A stretch of 64,000 bases of DNA from Ehretia macrophylla (lineage: Eukaryota > Streptophyta > Magnoliopsida > Boraginales > Ehretiaceae), in the NCBI GenBank assembly GCA_037974665.1, contig CM075773.1, positions 17,908,146-17,972,145 of the forward strand, given 5' to 3'. Each line of letters starts with the position of its first letter. Position 1 is the first letter of the stretch. The notes beneath the pieces were generated by a model. The model saw only the letters and a list, made by a program, of their open reading frames with translations. It did no database searches and was not told the DNA's origin. The translations under genes were made by a program, and so were the position numbers. This document shows, piece by piece, positions 50,701 through 59,931 of this stretch.

Positions 50701-53540
50701 AACGGTATGCTGTGGGCCGCGTAACTCCTTACGGATCAAAAGTTATGGGCTCCGGAGCGACGGACACCTGGTCACAAGCCCCATGACCTCGGTTTGCGAG
50801 CCCAACCTCTACGTGAAGCGAAGTTGTCTCGCCCAAGGTGCCGTCGGATTCGGTAACAGAAATGTGACGGATTAGGTTGCCGGCCTTCCCGCGGCGCACG
50901 ACGTACGATCCGGGACGTAAAAACAGTACAAATGCAGAAAAGTGTCCGGAAACTAATGAAAACGTTCGATTTTGGGCTCCGAAAAAAGGCCCAGCGAAGC
51001 GGACTTAGCAGCCCTGTCGTAGAGCTCTTGGAGAGCTTTCCAACGGTATGCTGTGGGCCGCGTAACTCCTTACGAATCAAAAGTTATGGGCTCTGGAGCG
51101 ACGGAGACCTGTTCCCAAGCCCCACGACCTCGGTTTCCGGGCCCAGCCACTACGTGAAGCGAAGTTGTCTAGCCCAAGGAACCGTGGGATTCGGTAACAG
51201 AAATTTGATGGACTAGGCTGCCGGCCTTCCCGTGGCGCACGACGTACGATCCGGGACGGAAAAACAGTACAAAAGCATAACATTGTCTGGAAACTGATGA
51301 AAACGTTCGATTTCGGGCTCTGAAAAAAGACCCAGCAAAGCGGGCTTGGCTACCCCGTCGTAGAGCTCTCGGAGAGCTTTCCAACGGTATGCTGTGGGCC
51401 GCGTAACTCCTTACGGATCAAAAGTTGTGGGCTCTGGAGCGACGGAGACCTGGTCGCAAGCCCCACGACCTCGGTTTGTGGGCCCAGCCTCTACGTGAAG
51501 CGAAGTTGTCTCGCCCAAGGTGCCGTGGGGTTCGGTAACAGAAATTTGCCTGATTAGGTTGCCGGCCTTCCCGCGGCGCACGACGTACGATCCGGGACGA
51601 AAAAACAGTACAAAAGCATAAAAGTGTCCGGAAACTGATTAAAACGTCCGATTTTGGGCTCCGAAAAAAGGCCCAGAGAAGCGAGCTTCGCTGCCCCGGC
51701 GTAGAGCTCTCGGAGAGCTTTCCAACGGTATGCTGTGGGCCGCGTAACTCCTTACGGATCAAAAGTTATGGGCTCCGGAGCGACGGACACCTAGTCCCAA
51801 ACCGCACGACCTCGGTTTGCGGGCCCAGCCGCTACGTGAAGCGAAGTTGTCTCGCCCAAGGTACAGTCGGATTCGGTAACAGAAATGTGATGAATTAGGT
51901 TCCCGTCCTTCCCGCGCCGCACTCCGTTCGATCCGGGATGAAAAAACTGTACAAAAGCCGAAAAGTGTCCGAAAACTGATGAAAACGTTCGATTTTGGGC
52001 TCCGGAAAAAGGCCCAGCGAAGCGGGCTTGGCTGTCCCGTCGTGGAGCTCTTGGAGAGCTTTCCAACGGTATGCTGTGGGCCGCGTAACTCCTTGCGGAT
52101 CAAAAGTTATGGGCTTCGGAGCGACGGAGACCTGGTCCCAAGCCCCACGACCTCGGTTAGCGGGCCCAGCCTCTCCGTGAAGCGAAGTTGTCTCGCCCAA
52201 GGTGCCATCGGATTCGGTAACAGAAATGTGACGGATTAGGTTGCCGGCCTTCCCGCGGCGCACGACGTACGATCCGGGACGTAAAAACAGTACAAAAGCA
52301 GAAAAGTGTCCGGAAACTAATGAAAACGTTCGATTTTGGGCTCTGAAAAAATACCCAGCGAAGCGGGCTTAGCTGCACCGTCGTGGAGCTCTCGGAGAGC
52401 TTTCCAACGGTATGCTGTGGGCCGCGTAACTCCTTACGGATCAAAAGTTATGGGCTCCGGAGCGACGGACACCTGGTCCCAAGCCCCACGACCTCGGTTT
52501 GCGGGCCCAGCCGCTACGTGAAGCGAAGTTGTCTTGCCCAAGCTGACGTCGGATTCGGTAACAGAAATGTGATGGATTAGGTTGCCGGCCTTCCCGCGGC
52601 GCACGACGTACGATCCGGGACGGAAAAACAGTACAAAAGCAGAAAAGTGTCCGGAAACTGATGAAAACGTTTGATTTTGGGATCTGAAAAAATACCCAGC
52701 GAAGCGGGCTTAGCTGCACCGTCGTGGAGCTCTCGGAGAGCTTTCCAACGGTATGTTGTGGGCCGCGTAACTCCTTACGGATCAAAAGTTATGGGTTCCA
52801 GAGCGACGGACACCTGGTCCCAAGCCCCACGACCTCAGTTTGCGGGCCCAGCCTCTACGTGAAGCGAAGTTGTCTTGCCCAAGCTGCCGTCGGATTCGGT
52901 AACAGAAATGTGATGGACTAGGATGCCGGCCTTCCCGCGGCGCACGACGTACGATCCGGGACAGAAAAACAGTACAAAAGCAAAAAAGTATCCGGAAACT
53001 GATGAAAACGTTCGATTTCGGGCTCTGAAAAAATACCCTGCGAAGCGGGCTTAGCTGCACCGTCGTGGAGCTCTCGGAGAGCTTTCCAACGGTATGCTGT
53101 GGGCCGCGTAACTCCTTGCGGATCAAAAGTTATGGGCTCCGGAGCGACGGACACCTGGTCCCAAGCCCCACGACCTAGGTTTGCGGGCCCAGCCACAACG
53201 TGAAGCGAAGTTGTCTCGCCCAAGGTGCCGTCGGATTCGGTAACAGAAACGTGACGGATTAGGTTGCCGTCCTTCCCGCGGCGCACGACGTACGATCCGG
53301 GACGGAAAAATAGTACAAAAGCATAAAAGTGTCCGAAAATTGATGAAAACATTCGATTTTGGGCTTCGAAAAAAGGCCCAGTGAAGCAGGCTTGGCTGCC
53401 CCGTCGTAGAACACTTGGAGAGCTTTCCAACGGTATGCTGTGGGCCGCGTAACTCCTTACGGATCAAAATTTTGGGCTCTGGAGTGACGGACACTTAGTC
53501 CCAAGCCCCACGACCTCGGTTTGCGGGCCCAGCCGCTACG
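47800..53540. repeat. Divergent satellite edge next to the 5S array
   Basis: The last 17 or so monomers before the 5S array are the longest mainly divergent run. They contain small deletions (GGAAAAAAGTACAAAGG at 48,191; CTCTGAAAAAGGCC at 50,296), mixed variants and no clear multi-monomer block. One homogenised patch (about 52.25-52.75 kb) is embedded. Divergent array ends are expected when unequal exchange homogenises mainly the interior. Confidence 0.7.
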
Positions 53541-53545
53541 GAGCG
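53536..53545. other. Junction of satellite array and 5S rDNA array
   Basis: Up to 53,540 the sequence is satellite (CCCAGCCGCTACG). From 53,541 it continues as 5S spacer (GAGCGACGGAGACCTGGTCAC). The spacer enters about 59 bp earlier in the monomer than the satellite left off, since the equivalent GAGTGACGG already occurred at 53,482. The joint is therefore out of register and duplicates about 59 bp of the shared family. Only a CG or ACG overlap is visible at the break. Confidence 0.85.
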
Positions 53546-53656
53546 ACGGAGACCTGGTCACAAGCTCTACGCCCTCGGTTTGCGGGCCCAGTCTCCACGT
53601 GAAGAGAAGTTGTCTTGCCCAAGGTGCCGTGGGATTCGATAATAGAAATGTGGTGG
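53541..53656. repeat. Truncated satellite-like spacer segment at the array edge
   Basis: Only the last 116 bp of the usual 339-bp spacer segment is present before the first 5S gene. The left part was replaced by satellite at the 53,540/53,541 joint. The remainder (CTCCACGTGAAGAGAAG, GATTCGATAATAG) is of the 5S-spacer type, not the satellite type. Confidence 0.85.
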
Positions 53657-53686
53657 GTAAAGTATCTTGGCAACCCTAACCGGAGC

Positions 53687-53700
53687 AAAAAAATTGAAAA
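53687..53700 (-). terminator. Pol III terminator of 5S copy 1
   Basis: On the minus strand, TTTT begins 3 bp after the gene end (53,700-53,697), followed after CAA by TTTTTTT (53,693-53,687). Runs of four or more T on the non-template strand stop Pol III. The second run is T7 in copies 1-5, T9 in copy 6 and mostly T8 later. Confidence 0.85.
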
Positions 53701-53702
53701 GG

Positions 53703-53821
53703 GGGGTGCAACACGAGGACTTCCCAGGGGGTCACCCATCCTAGTACTACTCTCGCCCAAGCACGCTTAACTTCGGAGTTCTGATGGGATCCGGTGCATT
53801 AGTGCTGGTATGATCGCACCC
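53703..53821 (-). rRNA. 5S ribosomal RNA, copy 1 (consensus)
   Basis: This encodes the 119-nt 5S rRNA of the large ribosomal subunit, made by RNA polymerase III. The sense strand begins GGGTGCGATCATACC and ends CGTGTTGCACCCC, so its ends pair (helix I). The internal promoter is complete: box A at nt 50-64 (AGTTAAGCGTGCTTG), the intermediate element at nt 67-72 and box C at nt 80-97 (AGGATGGGTGACCCCCTG). Upstream are a TATA-like ATAAAG at -27 to -22, GC at -14/-13 and C at -1. Downstream are T4 and T7. The sequence equals the array consensus, shared exactly by copies 8 and 14. It is the gene nearest the satellite and is transcribed toward it. Its downstream spacer is truncated but the terminator is intact. 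Confidence 0.98.
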
Positions 53822-53849
53822 GTCATGTTGAGGGCACAATTCCTTTATG
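53822..53849 (-). promoter_or_regulatory. Upstream Pol III promoter of 5S copy 1
   Basis: Read on the minus strand, ATAAAG lies at -27 to -22 (53,848-53,843), GC at -14/-13 and C at -1 (53,822). This fits the plant 5S pattern of a TATA-like box near -28, GC near -12 and C at -1. Nearly the same 28 bp stands before all 16 copies. Exceptions are single changes before copies 6 and 12 and a 2-bp deletion before copy 13. Confidence 0.8.
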
Positions 53850-53883
53850 TGTTAACGGTTCACAGTCCCAGCTTAGAGATATG

Positions 53884-53907
53884 GCCCATTCAAAAGGCCC
53901 AATGGGC
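53884..53907. promoter_or_regulatory. Hairpin with paired TGGGCC motifs upstream of 5S copy 1
   Basis: GCCCATT (53,884-53,890) and AATGGGC (53,901-53,907) form a 7-bp inverted repeat around a 10-nt loop, at about -63 to -86. On the sense strand two TGGGCC motifs lie here. TGGGCC/T motifs are known plant promoter elements (site II) bound by TCP factors. Most units keep both motifs; the unit upstream of copy 11 has GGTCCATTGGGC. A role in 5S expression is inference only. Confidence 0.4.
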
Positions 53908-54240
53908 TTAACGACAACCCATCCGCTTCAACAACGCAGCATCCTCGCAAGACGTGATATCGACGCATTGTAGGGTCCCCTAATGTGCCACGAGTAAGGT
54001 TGTCGTCCTTTTAACAGCTCACGACGTACGATCCGGGACGGAAAAACAGAGCAAAAGAAGAAAAGTAGCCCGAAACTGATGAAAACGTTCAATTTTGAGC
54101 TCCGAAAAGGGCACAGCGAGCTAGCTACCTGCCCCCGTCGTAGAGCTCTCGGAGAGCTTTCCAACGGTATGCTGTGCGCCGCGTAACTCCTTACGGATCA
54201 AAAGTTATGGGCACCGGAGCGACGGAGACCTAGTCACAAG

Positions 54241-54259
54241 CCCTGCGCCCTGCGCCCTC
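54241..54259. repeat. 7-bp duplication marking the 683-bp 5S unit class
   Basis: CCCTGCGCCCTGCGCCCTC has a 7-bp GCGCCCT step where most units have CCCTACGCCCTC. The same class recurs near 55,601 (CCCTGCGCCCTGCTACCTC) and 56,284. It accounts for the 683-bp spacings 1-2, 3-4 and 4-5. The class occurs only in the first five units next to the satellite. Confidence 0.85.
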
Positions 54260-54385
54260 GTTTTGCGGGACCAGCCTCCCCGTGAAGAGAAGTTGTCTTG
54301 CCCGAGGTGCCGTGGGATTCGATAATAAAAATGTGGTGGGTAAAGTATCTTGGCAAACCTAACTGGAGCAAAAAAATTGAAAAGG

Positions 54386-54504
54386 GGGGTGCAACACGAG
54401 GACTTCCCAGGGGGTCACCCATCCTAGTACTACTCTCCCCCAAGCACGCTTAACTTCGGAGTTCTGATGGGATCCGGTGCATTAGTGCTGGTATGATCGC
54501 ACCC
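54386..54504 (-). rRNA. 5S ribosomal RNA, copy 2
   Basis: One substitution from consensus, C67G, at the first base of the intermediate element. Boxes A and C, the upstream element and both T-runs are intact. Probably functional unless the promoter change matters. Confidence 0.95.
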
Positions 54505-54676
54505 GTCATGTTGAGGGCACAATTCCTTTATGTGTTAACGGTTCACAGTCCCAGCCTAGAGATATGGCCCATTCAAAAGGCCCAATGGGCTTAACGACAA
54601 CCCATCCGCTTCAACAACGCAGCATCCTCGCAAGACGTGATATCGACGCATTGTAGGGTCCTCTAATGTACCGCGA

Positions 54677-55015
54677 GTAAGGTTGTCGTCCTTTTAACAG
54701 CTCACGACGTACGATCCGGGACGGAAAAACAGAGCAAAAGAAGAAAAGTAGCCCGAAACTGATGAAAACGTTCGATTTTGAGCTCCGAAAAGGGCACAGC
54801 GAGCTAGCTACCTGCCCCCGTCGTAGAGATCTCGGAGAGCTTTCCAACGGTATGCTGTGCACCGCGTAACTCCTTACGGATCAAAAGTTATGGGCACCGG
54901 AGCGACGGAGACCTGGTCACAAGCCCTACGCCCTCGGTTTGCGGGCCCAGCCTCCACGTGAAGAGAAGTTGTCTTGCCCAAGGTGCCGTGGGATTCGATA
55001 ATAGAAATGTGGTGG
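54677..55015. repeat. Reference satellite-like segment of the 5S spacer (339 bp)
   Basis: This segment starts at the GTAA of GAGTAAGGTTG and ends just before the GTAA of GGTGGGTAAAG. It aligns along its whole length with one satellite monomer. The best stretches are the A-tract region, the core from the hairpin region to GGTATGCTGTG, and CCGCGTAACTCC through AAAAGTTATGGGC, the last differing by only a few bases in this copy (AGATCTCGG, GTGCACCGCG). The first 30 bp or so (CCTTTTAACAGCTC against CCTTCCCGCGGCGC) and the short palindromic stretch before the hairpin are the least alike. Confidence 0.9.
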
Positions 55016-55061
55016 GTAAAGTATCTTGGCAACCCTAATCGGAGCAAAAAAATTGAAAAGG

Positions 55062-55180
55062 GGGGTGCAACACGAGGACTTCCCAGGGGGTCACCCATCC
55101 AAGTACTACTCTTGCCCAAGCACGCTTAACTTTGGAGTTCTGATGCGATCCGGTGCATTAGTGCTAGTATGATCGCACCC
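55062..55180 (-). rRNA. 5S ribosomal RNA, copy 3 (degenerate)
   Basis: Five substitutions: C15T, C35G, G48A, G68A and A80T. G68A hits the intermediate element and A80T the first base of box C. G48A and G68A are C-to-T changes on the opposite strand at CpG sites, as expected from methylcytosine decay. Length, flanks and terminator are normal. It may be silent or a decaying copy. Confidence 0.88.
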
Positions 55181-55744
55181 GTCATGTTGAGGGCACAATT
55201 CCTTTATGTGTTAACGGTTCACAGTCCCAGCCTAGAGATATGGCCCATTCAAAAGGCCCAATGGGCTTAACGACAACCCATCCACTTCAACAACGCAGCA
55301 TCCTCGCAAGACGGGATATCGACGCATTGGAGGATCCCCTAATGTGCAACGAGTAAGGTTGTCGTCCTTTTAACAGCTCACGACACACGATCCGGGACGG
55401 AAAAACAGAGCAAAAGAAGAAAAGTAGCCTGAAACTGATGAAAACGTTCGATTTTGAGCTCCGAAAAGGGCACGGCGAGCTAGCTACCTGCCCCCGTCGT
55501 AGAGCTCTCGGAGAGCTTTCCAACGGTATGCTGTGCGCAGCGTAACTCCTTACGGATCAAAAGTTATGGGCACCGGAGCGACGGAGACCTAGTCACAAGC
55601 CCTGCGCCCTGCTACCTCGTTTTGCGGCCCCACCCTCCCGGTGAAGAGAAGGTGTCATGCCCAAGGTGCCGTGGGATTCGATAATAAAAATGTGGTGGGT
55701 AAAGTATCTTGGCAACCCTAACCGGAGCAAAAAAATTGAAAAGG

Positions 55745-55863
55745 GGGGTGCAACACGAGGACTTCCCAGGGGGTCACCCATCCTAGTACTACTCTCACCC
55801 AAGCACGCTTAACTTCGGAGTTCTGATGGGATCCGGTGCATTAGTGCTGGTATGATCGCACCC
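55745..55863 (-). rRNA. 5S ribosomal RNA, copy 4
   Basis: One substitution, C67T, a CpG transition in the intermediate element, at the same base that is changed in copy 2. Promoter boxes, upstream element and T-runs are otherwise intact. Confidence 0.95.
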
Positions 55864-56427
55864 GTCATGTTGAGGGCACAATTCCTTTATGTGTTAACGG
55901 TTCACAGTCCCAGCCTAGAGATATGGCCCATTCAAAAGGCCCAATGGGCTTAACGACAACCCATCCACTTCAACAACGCAGCATCCTCGCAAGACGTGAT
56001 ATCGACGCATTGTAGGGTCCCCTAATGTGCCACGAGTAAGGTTGTCGTCCTTTTAACAGCTCACGACGTACGATCCGGGACGGAAAAACAGAGCAAAAGA
56101 AGAAAAGTAGCCCGAAACTGATGAAAACGTTCCATTTTGAGCTCCGAAAAGGGCACGGCGAGCTAGCTACCTGCCCCCGTCGTAGAGCTCTCGGAGAGCT
56201 TTCCAACGGTATGCTGTGCGCCGCGTAACTCCTTACGGATCAAAAGTTATGGGCACTGGAGCGACGGAGACCTGGTCACAAGCCCTGCGCCCTGCGCCCT
56301 CGTTTTGCTGGCCCAGCCTCCCCTTGAAGAGAAGTTGCCTTGCCCAAGGTGCCGTGGGATTCGATAATAAAAATGTGGTGGGTAAAGTAACTTGGCAACC
56401 CTAACCGGAGCAAAAAAATTGAAAAGG

Positions 56428-56546
56428 GGGGTGCAACACGAGGACTTCCCAGGGGGTCACCCATCCTAGTACTACTCTCGCCCAAGCACGCTTAACTTCG
56501 GAGTTCTGATGGGATCCGGTGCATTAGTGCTGGTATGATCGCAGCC
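56428..56546 (-). rRNA. 5S ribosomal RNA, copy 5
   Basis: One substitution, G3C, which would unpair one base of helix I between the two ends of the RNA. The internal promoter, upstream element and terminator match consensus. Probably transcribed, perhaps less stable. Confidence 0.94.
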
Positions 56547-57105
56547 GTCATGTTGAGGGCACAATTCCTTTATGTGTTAACGGTTCACAGTCCCAGCCTA
56601 GAGATATGGCCCATTCAAAAGGCCCAATGGGCTTAACGACAACCCATCCGCATCAACAACGCAGCATCCTCGCAAGACGTGATATCGACGCATTGTAGGG
56701 TCCTCTAATGTGCCGCGAGTAAGGTTGTCGTCCTTTTAACAGCTCACGACGTACGATCCGGGACGAAAAAACAGAGCAAAAGAAGAAAAGTGGCACGAAA
56801 CTGATGAAAACGTTCGATTTTAGGCTCCAAAACGGGTTCAGCAAGCAAGCTTGCTGCCCACGTTGTAGAGCTTTCGGAAAGCTTTCCAACGGTATGCTGT
56901 GCGCCGTGTAGCTCCTTACGGATCAAAAGTTATGGGCACCGAAGCGACGGAGACCTGGTCACAAGCCTTACGCACTCGGTTTGCGGGCCCAGCCTCCACG
57001 TGAAGCGAAGTTGTCTTGCCCAAGGTGCCGTGGGATTCGATAATAGAAATGTGGTGGGTAAAGTATCTTGGCAACCCTAACCGGAGCAAAAAAAAATTGA
57101 AAAGG

Positions 57106-57224
57106 GGGGTGCAACACGAGGACTTCCCAGGGGGTCACCCATCCTAGTACTACTCTCGCCCAAGCACGCTTAACTTCGGAGTTCTAATGGGATCCGGTGC
57201 ATTAGTGCTGGTATGATCGCACCC
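57106..57224 (-). rRNA. 5S ribosomal RNA, copy 6
   Basis: One substitution, C39T, outside the promoter boxes. The 5' flank has one change (GAAGGC for GAGGGC on the plus strand, near -11). The second terminator run is T9, the longest in the array. Confidence 0.95.
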
Positions 57225-57782
57225 GTCATGTTGAAGGCACAATTCCTTTATGTGTTAACGGTTCACAGTCCCAGCCTAGAGATATGGCCCATTCAAAAGG
57301 CCCAATGGGCTTAACGACAACCCATCCGCTTCAACAACGCAGCATCCTCGCAAGACGTGATATCGACGCATTGTAGGGTCCTCTAATGTGCCGCGAGTAA
57401 GGTTGTCGTCCTTTTAACAGCTCACGACGTACGATCCGGGATCGAAAAATAGAGCAAAAGAAGAAAAGTGGCCCAAAATAGATGAAAGCGTTCGATTTTG
57501 AGCTCCGAAAAGGGCACAGCAAGCTAGTTTGCTACCCCAGTCGTAGAGTTCTCAGAGTGCTTTCCAACGGTATGCTGTGCGCCTCGTAACTCCTTACGGA
57601 TCAAAAGTTATGGGCACCGGAGCGACGGAGACCTAGTCACAAGCCCTACGCCCTCGGTTTGCGGGCCCAGCCTCCCCGTGAAGAGAAGTTGTCTTGCCCA
57701 AGGTGCCGTGGGATACGATAATAGAAATGTGGTGGGTAAAGTATCTTGGCAACCCTAACCGGAGCTAAAAAAATTGAAAAGG

Positions 57783-57901
57783 TGCGTGCACCCCGAGGAC
57801 TTCCCAGGGGGTCATCCATCCTAGTACTACTCTCGTCCAACCACGCTTAACTTCGGAGTTCTGATGGGATCCGGTGCATTAGTGCTGGTATGATCACACC
57901 T
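57783..57901 (-). pseudogene. 5S rRNA pseudogene, copy 7
   Basis: Nine substitutions: G1A, C6T, C61G, G66A, G87A, T109G, T111G, C117G and C119A. C61G lies in box A and G87A in box C. The changes at both ends damage helix I. The copy is full length with no indel, so it is a recently decayed member. It keeps its upstream element and T-runs, so transcription cannot be excluded. Confidence 0.85.
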
Positions 57902-58459
57902 GTCATGTTGAGGGCACAATTCCTTTATGTGTTAACGGTTCACAGTCCCAGCCGAGAGATATGGCCCATTCAAAAGGCCCAATGGGCTTAACGACAACCC
58001 ATCCACTTCAACAACGCAGCATCCACGCAAGACGTGATATCGACGCATAGTAGGGTCCTCTAATGTGCCGCGAGTAAGGTTGTCGTCCTTTTAACAGCTC
58101 ACGACGTACGATCCGGGACGGAAAAACAGAGCAAAAGAAGAAAAGTGACCCGAAACTGATGAAAACGTTCAATTTTGAGCTTGGAAAAGGGCAAAGCGAG
58201 CTAGCTGGCTGCCCCCGTCGTAGAGCTTTCAGAGAGATTTCCAACGGTATGCTGTGCGCCTCGTAACTCCTTACGGATCAAAAGTTATGGGCACCGGAGC
58301 GACGGAGACCTGGTCACAAGCCCTACGCCCTCGGTTTGCGGGCCCAGCCTCCACGTGAAGAGAAATTGTCTTGCCCAAGGTGTCGTGGGATTTGATAGTA
58401 GAAATGTGGTGGGTAAAGTATCTTGGCAACCCTAACCGGAGCAAAAAAAATTGAAAAGG

Positions 58460-58578
58460 GGGGTGCAACACGAGGACTTCCCAGGGGGTCACCCATCCTA
58501 GTACTACTCTCGCCCAAGCACGCTTAACTTCGGAGTTCTGATGGGATCCGGTGCATTAGTGCTGGTATGATCGCACCC
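58460..58578 (-). rRNA. 5S ribosomal RNA, copy 8 (consensus)
   Basis: Identical to copies 1 and 14 over all 119 nt. Box A is at 58,529-58,515, the intermediate element at 58,512-58,507 and box C at 58,499-58,482. Upstream element and terminator (T4, then T8) are intact. With copy 14 it is the best candidate for an active gene here. Confidence 0.98.
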
Positions 58579-59136
58579 GTCATGTTGAGGGCACAATTCC
58601 TTTATGTGTTAACGGTTCACAGTCCCAGCCTAGAGATATGGCCCATTCAAAAGGCCCAATGGGCTTAACGACAACCCATCCGCTTCAACAACGCAGCATC
58701 CTCGCAAGACGTGATATCGACGCATTGTAGGGTCCTCTAATGTGCCGCGAGTAAGGTTGTCGTCCTTTTAACAGCTCACGACGTACGATCCGGGACGGAA
58801 AAACAGAGCAAAAGAAGAAAAGTGGCCTGAAACTGATGAAAACGTTCAATTTTGAGCTCGAAAAAGGGCACAGCGAGCTAACTGGCTGCCCCCGTCGTAG
58901 AGCTCTCAGAGAGCTGTCCAACGGTATGTTGTGCGCCTCGTAACTCCTTACGGATCAAAAGTTATGGGCAACGGAGCGACGGAGACCTAGTCACAAAACC
59001 TACGCCCTCGGTTTGCGGGCCTCCCCTCCGCGTGGAGAGAAGTTGTTTTGCCCAAGCTGCCGTGGGATTCGATAATAGAAATGTGGTGGGTAAAGTATCT
59101 TGGCAACCCTAACCGGAGCAAAAAAAATTGAAAAGG

Positions 59137-59255
59137 GGGGTGCAACACGAGGACTTCCCAGGGGGTCACCCATCCTAGTACTACTCTCGGCCAAGCACGC
59201 TTAACTTCGTAGTTCTGATGGGATCCGGTGCATTAGTGCTGGTATGATCGCACCC
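59137..59255 (-). rRNA. 5S ribosomal RNA, copy 9
   Basis: Two substitutions, C46A and G66C, neither in the core of box A or box C. Flanks and T-runs are intact. Probably functional. Confidence 0.94.
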
Positions 59256-59812
59256 GTCATGTTGAGGGCACAATTCCTTTATGTGTTACCGGTTCACAGT
59301 CCCAGCCTAGAGATATGGCCCATTCAAAAGGCCCAATGGGCTTAACGACAACCCATCCGCTTCAACAACGCAGCATCCTCGCAAGACGTGATATCGACGC
59401 ATTGTAGGGTCCTCTAATGTGCCGCGAGTAAGGTTGTCATCCCTTTAACAGCTCACGACGTACGATCAGGGACGGAAAAATAGAGCAAAAGAAGAAAAGT
59501 GTCCCGAAACTGATGAAAACGTTCAATTTTGAGCTCGAAAAAGGGCACAGCAAGCTAGTTGGCTGCCCCGTCGTAGAGCTCTCAGAGAGCTTTCCAATGG
59601 TATGATGTGCGCCTCGTAACTCCTTACGGATCAAAAGTTATGGGCACCGGAGCGACGGAGACCTGGTCACAAGCACTACGCCCTCGGTTTGCGGGCCCAG
59701 CCTCCACGTGAAGAGAAGTTGTCTTGCCCAAGGTGCCGTGGGATTCGATAATAGAAATGTGGTGGGTAAAGTATCTTGGCAACCCTAACCGGAGCAAAAA
59801 AAATTGAAAAGT

Positions 59813-59931
59813 GGGGTGCAACACGAGGACTTCCCAGGGGGTCACCCATCCTAGTACTACTCTCGCCCAAGCACGCTTAACTTCGGAGTTTTGATGGGAT
59901 CCGGTGCATTAGTGCTGGTATGATCGCACCC
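59813..59931 (-). rRNA. 5S ribosomal RNA, copy 10
   Basis: One substitution, G41A, outside the promoter boxes. Just past the 3' end the flank reads AC before TTTT instead of CC. Probably functional. Confidence 0.95.

Larger units (their letters stand above)
1..53540. repeat. 341-bp tandem satellite array, about 157 head-to-tail monomers
   Basis: The whole interval is one satellite family in one orientation. A fixed landmark (the TGGGCTC following AAAAGTTA) occurs first at 281 and last at 53,473, which is 156 periods of 341 bp. Indels are only a few bases (for example one base lost near 2,494 and near 22,753). No transposon, gene or unrelated insert breaks it. Each monomer has a variable left part, an A-tract-rich middle, a conserved core of about 75 bp with a small hairpin, and a right part whose single-base variants define subtypes. 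The array is cut by the left window edge, so its full size is unknown. The monomer matches a segment of the 5S rDNA spacer found from 53,541 onward. It should be annotated as non-coding, 5S-spacer-derived satellite DNA. Confidence 0.97.

Noticed and set aside
1-53540. Hundreds of overlapping open frames of 60-170 codons on both strands, including a tiling 114-codon minus-strand frame in almost every monomer
   Set aside because: The 114-codon frames begin at TTG and overlap the next by 4 bp (TTGA). Other families begin at GTG or TTG. A 341-bp period is not a multiple of three, so any frame shifts at each monomer. There is no codon bias, splice context or recognisable domain, and both strands are equally open. 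They are by-products of a GC-rich tandem repeat.
1-53540. CRISPR array
   Set aside because: The repeat is 341 bp with no unique spacers between copies, and the 5S genes are of plant type.
1-53540. Assignment as the centromeric satellite
   Set aside because: A 341-bp unit, higher-order blocks and bendable DNA fit many satellites. Nothing in the sequence shows CENH3 association. Only chromatin data could decide.
1-53540. Degenerate 5S genes hidden inside the satellite
   Set aside because: I looked for box A (AGTTAAGCGTGC), GGATGGGTGACC and GGGTGCGATC on both strands and found none left of 53,703. The resemblance of TTGCCCAAGG to the 5S TCGCCCAAGC is limited to a few bases.
53660-53690. Telomere-like CCCTAA motif in the 5S 3' flank (GGCAACCCTAACCGG)
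   Set aside because: It is a single unit per 5S repeat, not a tandem telomeric array, and probably chance.
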